Positions 31,593 through 40,550 of a stretch of DNA of 64,000 nt are shown piece by piece (positions within the stretch are counted from its first letter, which is position 1; every line of letters starts with the position of its first letter). The notes under the pieces are model-generated. The model made no database searches, was not told the DNA's origin, and saw only the letters and a program-made list of their open reading frames with translations. Source of the DNA: a virus; IMG/VR virus record IMGVR_UViG_3300041409_000348, positions 1-64,000 of that record; one strand, written 5' to 3'. The translations under genes were made by a program, and so were the position numbers.

Positions 31593-32168
31593 ATGGCCCA
31601 CAGCAACGGCAACCGCGTTACGCGCACCCTGTTCGCGCTGCCCGCCGTTACGGACACCGTTCCCCGTAACGCTGGCCAGGAGCCCGTTACGCAGCCCGTT
31701 ACTGGCCCCGTAACGCTTCCCCTGACGCCGCTCAGCGTTACGGGTAACACCGGGGAGCCCGTTACGGGCCCTGCCGCCAGTAACGCTGTCGTCGTCCCGC
31801 TGTCGCCCGCCGAGCACGCCCATCTCGCCATCCGGCACTGGGCGGAACTCGCCGCGAACGGGGCCGGGCAGTTGTGGCTTCACCCGGACCGGCTCGGTCA
31901 TTCCCTCTACCACGGAAAGCCGGGATCACTGGCCGAGCATCGCGCCTACATCAAGTCGCGGGGATGGGTGCCGCCGGACCTGGACGGCAAAGCCGCCAAG
32001 TTCATCGCGGGTACCGGGGTCGTCTTTTACGCGATTACGGGGATTCTCCAGATCCCGCTTCTGATTCTTTATGCGGCCCTGGATAGGGCGCTCCGTGTCG
32101 CGGGGCTTATCGCGGCCGTCCTCGTTTTCGTGTTCGCTGTCGTCCCGCACATTCACATTCACCCCTGA
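31593..32168 (+). CDS. Membrane protein with embedded GTAACG array
   Basis: 191 aa. Residues 8-65 are a Val/Thr/Pro-rich segment (PVTQPVTGPVTLPLTPLSVT) produced by the DNA repeat array. A soluble middle (AEHAHLAIRHWAELAANGAG) and two C-terminal helices (FIAGTGVVFYAITGILQIPLLILYAAL; VAGLIAAVLVFVFAVV) follow. Typical of actinobacterial plasmid-spread membrane proteins. Confidence 0.65.
   Translation: MAHSNGNRVTRTLFALPAVTDTVPRNAGQEPVTQPVTGPVTLPLTPLSVTGNTGEPVTGPAASNAVVVPLSPAEHAHLAIRHWAELAANGAGQLWLHPDRLGHSLYHGKPGSLAEHRAYIKSRGWVPPDLDGKAAKFIAGTGVVFYAITGILQIPLLILYAALDRALRVAGLIAAVLVFVFAVVPHIHIHP
31616..31785. repeat. GTAACG/CGTTAC site cluster B
   Basis: CGTTAC at 31616, 31646, 31685, 31697, 31736 and 31760; GTAACG at 31666, 31710 and 31780; GTAACA at 31744. 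Nine exact 6-mers in 170 bp, in both orientations, within coding DNA. Confidence 0.8.
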
Positions 32169-32179
32169 AAGGAAATCCA

Positions 32180-32632
32180 GTGAACTACGACCCGCTTTTC
32201 CTCGGCGCCGTGTTCGGCACGCTCGCCGTGGTCGGGCTCGTGCGCCACAAGGCCCCCCGCGCCACCGCGATCCTCGCCGCGCTCGCCGTCCTGTGCCTCC
32301 TCGCCGGCGTCCCCTCGATGCTGGCCGCGCTCGGGCATCCGATCGGCAGCGGCCCGATCCTGCTGGGCATCATCATCGGCGCGGTCGGCTTCACGGCGTT
32401 CTTCTACTTCGACGTGATCCGCGGTGAGCACAAGACCCCGCTGGGCCTGAAGGCCATCGGCGGCGGTGGCCAGGGTGGCGGCAAGTCCAACCATCACGTC
32501 CGCCCGCTGGTGGTCACCGTGGGCCTGACCGTGTTCGGCCTGCTGATCGCGATGAACTGGAGCGCGGTCGTCTCGGGTACCGGCGGCGGTTTCACGCAGA
32601 CCCCCGCGATCATCGCCCACTCGGGGGCCTGA
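32180..32632 (+). CDS. Four-helix membrane protein (150 aa)
   Basis: PLFLGAVFGTLAVVGLV, ATAILAALAVLCLLAGVPSM, GPILLGIIIGAVGFTAFFYF and PLVVTVGLTVFGLLIAM are four helices. A Gly-rich cytosolic loop (GGGGQGGGKSNHH) separates the last two. Stops four bases before the translocase, so probably partners with it. Confidence 0.7.
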   Translation: MNYDPLFLGAVFGTLAVVGLVRHKAPRATAILAALAVLCLLAGVPSMLAALGHPIGSGPILLGIIIGAVGFTAFFYFDVIRGEHKTPLGLKAIGGGGQGGGKSNHHVRPLVVTVGLTVFGLLIAMNWSAVVSGTGGGFTQTPAIIAHSGA

Positions 32633-32635
32633 CCG

Positions 32636-34726
32636 ATGGGCCGCGTCGAACGCAGCTGGAGCGGGGACGGCCTCGTCCAGGGAGAGGTCGTCCCCGACGG
32701 CCTGTTCCCCGGCGAGGCCCCCGCCGAACCGGCGCGGCCTGAGCCCCTGTCCCGCAAGCCGGGCATGGTCCGCCTGATGTGGCGGCACCACGGCCCGTTC
32801 ATCCGCCCGTTCCTCCTGCTCGGCGTGCTCTGGCTGTACGCCGCCGTCGTGCACCGCGCCCCGGCGCTCGAGGTGCGGCTGCTGCTGACCGCGGTCCCGG
32901 GTGCCGTGGCTACGTGGCGGGTGTTCCGCCGCACCCGTAAGGGCACCCCGGCCCGGCTGCGTGCCATCGTGTCCCTGGCCGGCGGGGTGCTGTGGCTGCT
33001 GCTCGCGGGTATCGTCACCGGGCCCGCCGCGTGGATGATCGTGCTGCTGCTCGCGGGTGGCCTGCTGGCTGGCGGGCACGCCCACGAAGCCCGCCGCGAC
33101 GCCCCCGTCCCGCCCCCGGCCGACGAGGCGGACGAGACGGGCTGGGAGCCGGTGACGGAACCCGAACCCGTCCACGTCCCGCAGGCCGCGCCTCAGGGCG
33201 GCCCGGTGCGGCAGGGAGCCCTCGGTGAAGACGACTACACCCCGCCCGGCCTCGCCGACTTCACCCCCGCACCCCCGGTCGCCCCGGAACGGCTCGCCGC
33301 CGCCAGCAAAACCATCACCGCCGCACTGTCGGACGTGCTCGAGCAGTTCAACGTGGACGCCCAGGTGACTGGCTCCATGCGCGGCCCGCAGGTCACCCGG
33401 TATGAGATCGAGCTGGGCCCGGCGGTGAAGGTGGAGCGGGTCACGGCGCTGTCGAAGAACATCGCCTACGCGGCGAAGACCCCGGACGTGCGGATCATTT
33501 CCCCGATCCCCGGGAAGTCCGCGATCGGCGTGGAGATCCCGAACGCGGTCAAGGAGATCGTGTCCCTCGGCGATGTCCTGAAGTCACCGGCGGCCATGGC
33601 CGACCAGCATCCGATGATCGTGGGCCTGGGGAAGGACGTTGAGGGCCGGACGGTGCTGGCGAACCTGACGAAAATGCCGCACCTGCTGATCGCGGGGGCG
33701 ACCGGCTCGGGTAAGAGCGTCTGCATCAACGGCCTGATCACGTCGGTCCTGACCCGGGCGACTCCTGAGGACGTCCGCATGATCCTCATCGACCCGAAGC
33801 GGGTCGAGCTGTCGATCTATGAGGGCATCCCGCATCTGCTGTCCCCGATCATCACCGAGCCGAAGAAGGCAGCCGAAGCCCTGGAATGGGTGGTGGCCGA
33901 GATGGAACGCCGTTACGAAGACCTCGCCGCGTCCGGGTTCCGGCACGTCGACGACTTCAACCGGGCGGTGAGGGCCGGGAAGCTGACCGCCCCGCCCGGC
34001 AGCGAGCGGGTCTACCGGCCGTACCCGTACCTGCTGATCATCGTGGACGAGCTCGCCGACCTGATGATGGTCGCCCCCCGGGACGTGGAAGATTCCGTGG
34101 TCCGCATCACCCAGCTCGCCCGTGCCGCCGGCGTCCACCTGGCCCTCGCCACCCAGCGGCCCAGCGTGGATGTGGTGACGGGCCTGATCAAGGCCAACGT
34201 CCCGTCCCGGCTCGCGTTCGCCACCTCCAGCCTCACCGATTCCCGCGTGATCCTCGACCAGCCCGGCGCCGAGAAGCTCATCGGCGAGGGTGACGCCCTG
34301 TTTTCCCCGATGGGCTCGAAGACCCCGATGCGGCTCCAGAACGCTTTCGTGACGGAGAAGGAAATCCGGGCCATCGTGGCGCACTGCAAGAAGCAGAAGC
34401 GCCCCGAGTACCGCGACGACCTGCTGACTGCTGTCGCACCGGACCGGAACCGGGACACCGACACCGAGATCGGCGACGACCTCGACCTGCTCGTCCAGGC
34501 GACGGAACTGGTGGTGTCCACGCAGTTCGGGTCCACGTCGATGCTGCAGCGCAAACTCCGCGTCGGGTTCGCGAAGGCCGGCCGGCTGATGGACCTGATG
34601 GAGAGCCGGAACATCGTCGGCCCGTCGGAGGGGTCAAAGGCCCGTGACGTGCTCGTCAAGACGGACGAGCTCACCGAAACCCTGGCCAGCCTCAAGGCGG
34701 CCAGCAGCACCGAGGAGAACCGATGA
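32636..34726 (+). CDS. FtsK/SpoIIIE-type DNA translocase with gamma domain
   Basis: 696 aa. Four N-terminal membrane helices (residues about 50-145), then the alpha domain ([20 protein letters not shown]). Walker A is [11 protein letters not shown] (about 350), [12 protein letters not shown] is present, and Walker B is [13 protein letters not shown] (about 465). The C-terminal winged-helix gamma domain reads [20 protein letters not shown] then [13 protein letters not shown]. Gamma domains read short DNA sequences to orient or load the motor. Close to cellular FtsK rather than to short TraB forms. Likely pumps DNA in transfer or segregation. Confidence 0.9.
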   Translation: MGRVERSWSGDGLVQGEVVPDGLFPGEAPAEPARPEPLSRKPGMVRLMWRHHGPFIRPFLLLGVLWLYAAVVHRAPALEVRLLLTAVPGAVATWRVFRRTRKGTPARLRAIVSLAGGVLWLLLAGIVTGPAAWMIVLLLAGGLLAGGHAHEARRDAPVPPPADEADETGWEPVTEPEPVHVPQAAPQGGPVRQGALGEDDYTPPGLADFTPAPPVAPERLAAASKTITAALSDVLEQFNVDAQVTGSMRGPQVTRYEIELGPAVKVERVTALSKNIAYAAKTPDVRIISPIPGKSAIGVEIPNAVKEIVSLGDVLKSPAAMADQHPMIVGLGKDVEGRTVLANLTKMPHLLIAGATGSGKSVCINGLITSVLTRATPEDVRMILIDPKRVELSIYEGIPHLLSPIITEPKKAAEALEWVVAEMERRYEDLAASGFRHVDDFNRAVRAGKLTAPPGSERVYRPYPYLLIIVDELADLMMVAPRDVEDSVVRITQLARAAGVHLALATQRPSVDVVTGLIKANVPSRLAFATSSLTDSRVILDQPGAEKLIGEGDALFSPMGSKTPMRLQNAFVTEKEIRAIVAHCKKQKRPEYRDDLLTAVAPDRNRDTDTEIGDDLDLLVQATELVVSTQFGSTSMLQRKLRVGFAKAGRLMDLMESRNIVGPSEGSKARDVLVKTDELTETLASLKAASSTEENR

Positions 34727-35139
34727 CCGTTCTGGATCACCGGCGCAGCGCAGCCGACGAGTTTGAGGGGGCACCTATGCCGATCCCGCAGCAGGGACTG
34801 CCGACCGTGCCGGGCACCTCAGCGATCCCGTGGTGGACCGGTGTCCCCGGCCTCGACCCGGACTGCCGCTACGCCGAATGGGTGTACGCCGCCGAGTGCG
34901 CCGCTATCGCCTGCGGGATCCACGTCCTCGGCGCCGACGCGGGCCGCGCGGACTGGCTGCGCGGGCAGATCAAGGGGCCGGTCAGGAAATGGGCGCAGTG
35001 GCTCACCGAGGGCGGCCAGGCGCAGGCACCGAAGCGGACGCTGGTCCTGCGGATGCTGTGCGAGCGCTCCACCGTGATCGGCCCCGACCACATCCTGACC
35101 GTCGCGCAGAGCATCTGCGCCGCCGGGACACTGAGGTGA
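34723..35139 (+). CDS. Hypothetical protein (138 aa)
   Basis: ATGA overlap with the translocase. [20 protein letters not shown] and [20 protein letters not shown] suggest a compact helical soluble protein. Position suggests an accessory of the DNA pump; no family recognised. Confidence 0.6.
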   Translation: MTVLDHRRSAADEFEGAPMPIPQQGLPTVPGTSAIPWWTGVPGLDPDCRYAEWVYAAECAAIACGIHVLGADAGRADWLRGQIKGPVRKWAQWLTEGGQAQAPKRTLVLRMLCERSTVIGPDHILTVAQSICAAGTLR

Positions 35140-35146
35140 AACCGCC

Positions 35147-35665
35147 GTGGGGCTGAAGAAGGTGCTCGCGCTCGCCGGGGCCGGTGCCGTGTTCTACGTG
35201 GGCACCCACCACTCGGCCGCCGCTGTCCCCGCGTTCACGGGGCATCTGGCCAGCGGTGCGCTCACCAGCGGCCAGCAGACCTTCGGTTCCCGATTGGCCG
35301 CCGACACGGGCCTGAACCCGGGTGTGGTCACCGCGTGGATGCTGGCCGAGGAATCCAGCAGCTACGCCGCCCAGCGGCAGGCGGACGGCAACAACGACTG
35401 GCTGAACATCGGCTACACCGACTCCAGCACGTACGGCGCCAGTGACGGCATCTGGTCAAGCCCCGTGTCGGCGGCGGACGCGACCGCCGGGTGGATGAAA
35501 GGCGGCGACACGATCCCCGGGTACGGCACCGCCAGCGCCGGTATCCGCGGCATCGTCAGTGCGGCAGGTGAGAGCCCGTCCGCGCAGATCGCCGCGATCC
35601 GCGGGTCCGGGTGGGCGTCGAGCGGCTACCCGGACCTGGGCGACCTGTACGCGCAGGCAGCATGA
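35147..35665 (+). CDS. Secreted lysozyme/transglycosylase-like protein
   Basis: 172 aa with an N-terminal signal or anchor helix (KKVLALAGAGAVFYVGTHHSAAA). The muramidase-like core is FGSRLAADTGLNPGVVTAWMLAEESS...GNNDWLNIGYTDS...WMKGG, with the catalytic Glu probably in AEES. Conjugative elements and phages use such enzymes to open peptidoglycan locally. Its place beside the FtsK-like motor supports a cell-wall role in DNA passage. Confidence 0.7.
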   Translation: MGLKKVLALAGAGAVFYVGTHHSAAAVPAFTGHLASGALTSGQQTFGSRLAADTGLNPGVVTAWMLAEESSSYAAQRQADGNNDWLNIGYTDSSTYGASDGIWSSPVSAADATAGWMKGGDTIPGYGTASAGIRGIVSAAGESPSAQIAAIRGSGWASSGYPDLGDLYAQAA

Positions 35666-36057
35666 TGAGCCAGCATCCAGAACGCCCGCGCCGAGCTCAG
35701 GAGAGCCGGCCTGACCGAGGGAACATCATGACCCCGATCACCGACACCGAGCGCCTGGGGTGGCAGTTCCGTGCCCTGGCCCTGCTCAGCGAACTGGTCG
35801 ACCGTGCTATCGCCGAGCATCTGCCGCCGCTGCAGTGGAGCATCGGCACCACCGGCGAACTGCGCGGCCAGGTGGGCGGCTATGGGGACCGGCGTGAGGC
35901 TTTCACCCGCTGGCGTGACGCCATCGGCAACCCGGACCGGGAATGGGAGGTGTTCGAGGGGAAGCGGCTGCGGGCCGCATGGGATCGCCTCGAGCACGTT
36001 GAGTTCATCCTGGCCGCCGACCTGCCGGACGACGATGACGGGCTGGGGGCACCATGA
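35662..36057 (+). CDS. Hypothetical phage protein
   Basis: Start ATG 35662, or 35728 which has GAGGGA. MTPITDTERLGWQFRALALL and EVFEGKRLRAAWDRLEHVEF. Helical; unknown function. Confidence 0.6.
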   Translation: MMSQHPERPRRAQESRPDRGNIMTPITDTERLGWQFRALALLSELVDRAIAEHLPPLQWSIGTTGELRGQVGGYGDRREAFTRWRDAIGNPDREWEVFEGKRLRAAWDRLEHVEFILAADLPDDDDGLGAP

Positions 36058-36260
36058 ACCTCAACGATGATCAAACCCGGATTATCGACCGCGCCCGCAA
36101 CCTGGCCGCGCCTCAGTACCCGGATGTTGCAGCGATCCTGAGTTCGTCCGAGATGAAGCCGGACGCCGAGTACGCGATGAACGTCGGCTACGCGCTCGGG
36201 ATCGTGTACGCGAACCTGCAGCAGGTATTGCGGGTCGTCGGCCAGCTGACCGGCAAGTAA
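36054..36260 (+). CDS. Hypothetical helical protein (68 aa)
   Basis: MNLNDDQTRIIDRARNLAAP...; ATGA overlap upstream. Unknown. Confidence 0.55.
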   Translation: MNLNDDQTRIIDRARNLAAPQYPDVAAILSSSEMKPDAEYAMNVGYALGIVYANLQQVLRVVGQLTGK

Positions 36261-36281
36261 AGCGACTACTGGGGGACTGTA

Positions 36282-36506
36282 ATGACGGAGCTAACGGGGC
36301 CTCAATTGGCCGCCTTGCGCAGCGCCTCCCGGCGTCGGCACCTGTACCGAGGCGAGGATGGCGTGGCGACCATCACCATCCGCCGCTTGCAGGCGATGGG
36401 CTTGGTCCTGGTTACCCCGCACTCTCCACGACCTGGCGGCTGGACAGCCCAGATCACCGAGAACGGCCGGCATGCGCTACGAGAAGGTGAGCGATCCGAT
36501 GGCTAG
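36282..36506 (+). CDS. Winged-helix-like protein (74 aa)
   Basis: LTGPQLAALRSASRRRHLYR, ITIRRLQAMGLVLVTP and AQITENGRHALREGE follow the winged-helix pattern of small phage regulators (helix, recognition helix, wing ending TExGRxAL). Confidence 0.6.
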   Translation: MTELTGPQLAALRSASRRRHLYRGEDGVATITIRRLQAMGLVLVTPHSPRPGGWTAQITENGRHALREGERSDG

Positions 36507-36708
36507 CATCCTGACGCCGCGCTGCCCGCTGTGCTGCGGCCTGCCGATGCTGGTGCTCGGTGGCGGCACGCAAGCGTTCTGCGGTAACGACGACTGCACG
36601 CTGATCTGCTGGAACCCGGCGCTCAGCGTGGACGACAACCTGCTGGACTCCAAGGTCATCCACCTGCCGCCGATGACCGACGGCAAGAAGCCACCGGACA
36701 GTGAGTGA
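36499..36708 (+). CDS. Zinc-ribbon protein (69 aa)
   Basis: CPLCCGLPMLVLGG...FCGNDDCTLICWNP gives two Cys pairs of a zinc ribbon. ATG 36499 overlaps the end of the upstream gene. Common small actinophage protein; unknown role. Confidence 0.65.
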   Translation: MASILTPRCPLCCGLPMLVLGGGTQAFCGNDDCTLICWNPALSVDDNLLDSKVIHLPPMTDGKKPPDSE

Positions 36709-37282
36709 GAGGATGCACGCCGTGACACCGCCGAAGGGAACGCTCGCCGCCGCGACCCGCCAAGCCATCGAGACCCACACCGAATGGGATTCTCTGCACT
36801 GCTTCGTCACCCTGCACTGGGACGGGGAACGGCTGCACACCGGCACGTATGCAGCGATTGACCCGGCGATCGACCCGCCGGACTACCCGGCGCTGATGGC
36901 GGGGATCGCCGCGAAGGAGCTGGAGAAGCACCCCCACGATCCGCCGTACGCTTACCTGCTGCAGATCGAGGGGTTCGGTGTCACCGCACCTCGGCCGGAT
37001 GCCAGCGAGGCGGAACGGGAGCAGTTTGACCGGGACCGGCTCGGCCGCACCTTCCACCAGCGTGCCGACGCCGTTGAGTCCGTGATCGCCTACTGCGCCG
37101 ACATCCACGGGCGCCTCTGGACCGCCGCCGAGGTCCGCACCCGGCCCGGCGAAATCTCGGAGAATTTCTACCCGCCGGGCAAGGCGCTGGGCGGGCAGAT
37201 GATCCGGGGGCTGCTCGCGGTCGCCTACACGACCGGCATGAAAGCGCACGGTCTGCCCGGCCCGCAGAACGCCTGGAACTGA
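36701..37282 (+). CDS. Hypothetical protein (193 aa)
   Basis: Overlaps the upstream gene (GTG 36701; ATG 36713 also possible). FVTLHWDGERLHTGTYAAID and YAYLLQIEGFGV suggest a beta sandwich. No family recognised. Confidence 0.6.
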   Translation: MSERMHAVTPPKGTLAAATRQAIETHTEWDSLHCFVTLHWDGERLHTGTYAAIDPAIDPPDYPALMAGIAAKELEKHPHDPPYAYLLQIEGFGVTAPRPDASEAEREQFDRDRLGRTFHQRADAVESVIAYCADIHGRLWTAAEVRTRPGEISENFYPPGKALGGQMIRGLLAVAYTTGMKAHGLPGPQNAWN

Positions 37283-37289
37283 GCCGGAC

Positions 37290-37445
37290 GTGCCCATCAC
37301 CGGCCGCACCTACCTTGAGCGAGGCAAGCCCGTCACGGTCATCACCCAGTGGAAGGGCAAAGGCCCCCGCAACGTGGCGATCAGGCGGCAGGACGGGAGT
37401 ATCGTCGTCCGGCCGTTCCGGGGCCTGCGAAAGCCGACGAAGTGA
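37290..37445 (+). CDS. Small KOW/SH3-like protein (51 aa)
   Basis: VPITGRTYLERGKPVTVITQ, then NVAIRRQDGSIVVRPFRGLR. Beta-barrel-like, basic. Known pattern for tiny phage proteins with 'rxGkxVtVi..W' strands. GTG start; stop overlaps the next GTG. Confidence 0.6.
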   Translation: MPITGRTYLERGKPVTVITQWKGKGPRNVAIRRQDGSIVVRPFRGLRKPTK

Positions 37446-37750
37446 CTGATTGCATGGCCAGTCGCTACGGCCACCATGACTACTCGCAGCCGCCGCACAG
37501 CACGCCCGATGACCCTCGTGACGCCGAGGGCGCGACGGCCTGTCAGCTGCAGATCGCGGCGGGGCTTGGCCCTTGCGAGCACGAGCGACGGTACGAGATG
37601 ATCATCTACCAGCCGGGCACGCATGACTGGATTCGCGTGTTCGCGTGCATCCCGTGCACGGCGACACTGAGGAGCCGGCCGACATTCGGGCCGGGCGGCA
37701 GTGGTTCGCCCAGCATCGCGAGAATCCGGGACGCCGCTGACCTGCCGTAA
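37442..37750 (+). CDS. Hypothetical Cys-containing protein (102 aa)
   Basis: GTGA overlap sets the start. CEHERRYEMIIYQPGTHDW and FACIPCTATL hold candidate metal ligands. Unknown. Confidence 0.55.
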   Translation: MTDCMASRYGHHDYSQPPHSTPDDPRDAEGATACQLQIAAGLGPCEHERRYEMIIYQPGTHDWIRVFACIPCTATLRSRPTFGPGGSGSPSIARIRDAADLP

Positions 37751-37807
37751 CCGCTTGACAGCACGCCGTGTTGGCACTGGCCGTGACGTTCCGCAATCAT
37801 CACCCCC

Positions 37808-38770
37808 ATGCCCAAGCGCCGGGACGGCTACATCACCCCCCCACCACCCGCACCGGACGGCGAAGGCCAGCGGCCATGCGCCCGTGTCCCGCGCGAATGG
37901 TGTTCCGGGGCGAGACTCGTTGAGCAGCCCGACGGGACGATGCGCCGCGAAGCCGGCCTCACCTATCAGGCGTTCTGCGACCCGTGCCGCACCCGCATCG
38001 GTGCCTGCCTGGATGAACTCCCCTCCGCGTACGCGCGTCTCGCCGCCGCGATCGGTGACCCGCCCCGCCGCGGCCAGGTGGTCCGTATCCCGTTCGGCCC
38101 CCGCATGCCGCTGCAGCCCGCCGTCGACGAGCTCATGCGCTACATGGCCGCCGTCCTCGGCTCCTGGCATGAGCGGGTCGCAGCGGTCGCCCGCCTCACA
38201 CCACCAGACACCGGCGCGTCCCGCACCGACCCGGCCCGCACCGTCGACCGCGCGGTCACCGTCCTGTCCGTTCACCTGACCGTGATGCTGGCCCTCATGC
38301 CCGAGCAGATGGCCCGCGTGATGACCCCCGCCGACGCCGAAGCGTGGGCCGATGACCCTGATGCGGTCACCGTCGTCCGCCCCAGCGGCGAGGCGCACGT
38401 CCTGCGGCCCATGTCCGGCGCCGACGCCGGCAACGAAATCTTCGACCTGCACTATCAGGCCCGCCGGATCCTGTTCGAGACGAAAACCCAGCCGGAATCG
38501 TTCGACGGCATCCCTTGCCGCGGCTGCGAGGACATGGCCCTCGAACGCGCCGAACCGCCATCGGACCCGAACCTGCCCGCGATGAAATCCCGGTGCGCCT
38601 CCTGCGGCGACACGATGGACGACGCCGAGTTCGCGGCATGGGCCAGGCTGTACGCGAAATGGGCGGACTCGGCGGGCCTGCCGGCATGCAAACGGTGCCA
38701 GGACGACAGGCACGAGCAGTGCGCCTGGCCGGTATGCCCGTGCCGCCACGCCGGCCATGCCGCAGCGTAA
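37808..38770 (+). CDS. Zinc-finger-rich hypothetical protein (320 aa)
   Basis: An N-terminal Cys set (CARVPREWCSGARL, CDPCRTRIGAC), a helical middle, then C-terminal pairs IPCRGCEDMALE, CASCGDTMD, CKRCQDD and CAWPVCPCRH. It looks like a multi-ribbon phage protein; DNA or RNA binding is plausible, but no family is recognised. Confidence 0.65.
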   Translation: MPKRRDGYITPPPPAPDGEGQRPCARVPREWCSGARLVEQPDGTMRREAGLTYQAFCDPCRTRIGACLDELPSAYARLAAAIGDPPRRGQVVRIPFGPRMPLQPAVDELMRYMAAVLGSWHERVAAVARLTPPDTGASRTDPARTVDRAVTVLSVHLTVMLALMPEQMARVMTPADAEAWADDPDAVTVVRPSGEAHVLRPMSGADAGNEIFDLHYQARRILFETKTQPESFDGIPCRGCEDMALERAEPPSDPNLPAMKSRCASCGDTMDDAEFAAWARLYAKWADSAGLPACKRCQDDRHEQCAWPVCPCRHAGHAAA

Positions 38771-38807
38771 CGACACACTCACCTGCCGGGGTATATCATC
38801 AGTCGCA

Positions 38808-38853
38808 GTTGTAACAACTATGCCCCGAGCCCATTTGCGGCCGGGGCGTTTTT
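38808..38853 (+). terminator. Palindrome and terminator hairpin
   Basis: Palindrome GTTGTAACAAC (38808-38818), then GCCCCG (38822-38827), a loop, CGGGGC (38842-38847) and five T (38849-38853). Ends the upstream unit; the palindrome may be an operator for the HTH gene at 38877. Confidence 0.6.
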
Positions 38854-38876
38854 GCTGTAGCGGGACGGGTGATGAC

Positions 38877-39134
38877 ATGCGCCCCACCCGTGGAGATGGC
38901 CTGCTCAGCACGCCTGCCGCTGCCCGTCTCGTCGGCGTCAAGCCCGTGACGATCCGCAGCTGGCGGCGGAAAGGCTGGCTTGTCCCGCAGGGCCTGGACG
39001 AGCGCGGCTACCCGCTGCACACCCGCGAGGCGGTCCGGGCAGCCGAACGGCTCGTCCACGAGAACGGCCTCCGCGCCTCGGGCATAGACCCGCGGCAACT
39101 GCGGCAGCGTCCGCCACTCTCCGAAGCCGCCTGA
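38877..39134 (+). CDS. MerR-like HTH protein (85 aa)
   Basis: LLSTPAAARLVGVKPVTIRSWRRKGWLVPQGLDERGYPLHTREAVRAAE is a MerR/excisionase-type winged helix. Stands alone behind a terminator and palindrome. Likely a late-gene or plasmid-maintenance regulator. Confidence 0.75.
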   Translation: MRPTRGDGLLSTPAAARLVGVKPVTIRSWRRKGWLVPQGLDERGYPLHTREAVRAAERLVHENGLRASGIDPRQLRQRPPLSEAA

Positions 39135-39187
39135 CCACTAAGATCAGGGCCAGATCACGCCCAGTCCCCGCCTCTGATCGGTCACCT

Positions 39188-39359
39188 TGTGCTGCTCGCA
39201 CCGCTTGCACTCCTCGCCTGGCTTGCCCTGGCCTTCGCCGTACCCAACCCGGAACGCCGCAGCGACAGGGAGTGGCATGGCCGGAACGCAATCGCTGTCC
39301 CGCCGCCTGTTCCTGACCTGGGCACCCACCCGGATACTGCCGATGCTCCGGTCCGCTGA
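39188..39359 (+). CDS. Candidate small membrane protein overlapping the next gene
   Basis: GTG 39188 opens VLLAPLALLAWLALAFAVPN, a good membrane helix, then a polar tail to TGA 39359. It overlaps the gene at 39277 in another frame, and its ribosome site is weak. Either this or a longer non-coding leader fills the 39135-39276 gap. Confidence 0.4.
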
Positions 39360-39588
39360 ACTCCCGCAGCCGTGGCCCGGCCGCCTGTGGTGCGCGGTCT
39401 GCGCCGGCCACTACAAAGCAGCCCTCGACGACCCCGGCATGATCCGGCAGCACCTCGAGCACGCCGTGACCCGCAGCATCTACCTGCCGCTTCAGCACCT
39501 CGGCCCCCTCGACGTGTGCTGGGCCCACGCGATGCCGATCACCATGACCGCACCCGAGCTGGCCCAGGACGGGAGCGTCCCCGCGTGA
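39277..39588 (+). CDS. Hypothetical protein with Cys pair (103 aa)
   Basis: ATG 39277 has AGGGAG five bases upstream. LWCAVCAGHYKAALDDPG and VCWAHAMPI. A shorter form from ATG 39343 is possible. A ten-codon ORF (39585-39617) bridges to the next gene. Confidence 0.6.
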   Translation: MAGTQSLSRRLFLTWAPTRILPMLRSAELPQPWPGRLWCAVCAGHYKAALDDPGMIRQHLEHAVTRSIYLPLQHLGPLDVCWAHAMPITMTAPELAQDGSVPA

Positions 39589-39613
39589 GCGACGACTACC
39601 GGTACGAGCGGCG

Positions 39614-40135
39614 ATGACCTGGCGCAACCGGAAACCTGCTGCCGACCCCGAGATGACGGAACTCGCAGACAGCAGCAGCGGAGAAACGGTGCTCGTGCCC
39701 GCAGATGCCCTGCGTACCGTCGCGGACCGCTTCCTGCCGCTGCTGCTCAAATACGGCTCCGTGAATCTCACTCTCGGCACCCCGCGCGAACAGCCGGAAC
39801 GGCCGAAGGGCCTTATCAAGGGGAGCGGGCGCATGGGTGAGCCGCGCAAGCTCGAGCACATAGTCTCCATCCGCGCCGACGCGCCTCTCCTGGACGCCGT
39901 TTGCCGCCTCGCGGCAGGTGAAGGCATATCCGTCAGCGAGTGGATGCGCCGTGCTGCTGCGCGGGAAGTAGCTGAGCAGGAGAAGTCACCGGCTCCATCG
40001 GTTCCGTCCGGCTATCGCGTCGTCGGCTGGCAGTGCACCCACATGACCATGACTTCCGGCGGCATCCACTGGGGCAAGGTCACCGCCATGTGCGGCTGTG
40101 AGATGCAGCCTTTGTATGAGCCGGTAGCGGCGTGA
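39614..40135 (+). CDS. Ribbon-helix-helix-like protein (173 aa)
   Basis: The middle holds KLEHIVSIRADAPLLDAVCRLAAGEGISVSEWMRRAA, a CopG-like RHH (strand then two helices). The C-terminus has C/H residues (WQCTHMTMTSGG...MCGCEMQ) as a possible metal site. Probably DNA-binding. Confidence 0.6.
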   Translation: MTWRNRKPAADPEMTELADSSSGETVLVPADALRTVADRFLPLLLKYGSVNLTLGTPREQPERPKGLIKGSGRMGEPRKLEHIVSIRADAPLLDAVCRLAAGEGISVSEWMRRAAAREVAEQEKSPAPSVPSGYRVVGWQCTHMTMTSGGIHWGKVTAMCGCEMQPLYEPVAA

Positions 40136-40353
40136 TGACGACCGTGACTGATCCCGTCACCGGCGCTGCCTACGCAACCCTTAGCAAGGCCAAGGTCGCC
40201 CGCACGGTTGAGGTCAACGTCAGCGTCATGATCGACGTGGACGCGGATGACCTCATCATCGGCGTTGAGACGCTAGACGGCAGCGACTGGCGGGACGCAC
40301 TGGCCACTCTCGCGATACAGGGACGGCTCGCGATCCCACGGGAGGCGAGATGA
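40132..40353 (+). CDS. Hypothetical beta protein (73 aa)
   Basis: ARTVEVNVSVMIDVDADDLI, then helix DWRDALATLAIQG. Overlaps on both sides by 4 bp. Unknown. Confidence 0.55.
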   Translation: MMTTVTDPVTGAAYATLSKAKVARTVEVNVSVMIDVDADDLIIGVETLDGSDWRDALATLAIQGRLAIPREAR

Positions 40354-40550
40354 GCCGCGCAGAGTTCTGGCGCAGCGTGCGCCGCGGGTTCGATTCCCTC
40401 ACGCTCGGCCCCACGTCGCCGGTTCTTGAGGAACTGCGCCGCGACGCTGAGCTGCGGCAACGGCAGGCACGGGAGCGTCTTCTGAACTCGTGGAAGCCGC
40501 TTCCGCCGCTGCCCGGCAGCGCCGAACCGGACGGGCAGGTGCCCGCGTAA
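40350..40550 (+). CDS. Hypothetical small protein (66 aa)
   Basis: MSRAEFWRSVRRGFDSLTLG, then a charged helix ELRRDAELRQRQARERLL. Unknown. Confidence 0.55.
   Translation: MSRAEFWRSVRRGFDSLTLGPTSPVLEELRRDAELRQRQARERLLNSWKPLPPLPGSAEPDGQVPA

Noticed and set aside
37310-38941. 543-codon minus-strand ORF
   Set aside because: Shadow of the zinc-finger protein gene at 37808.
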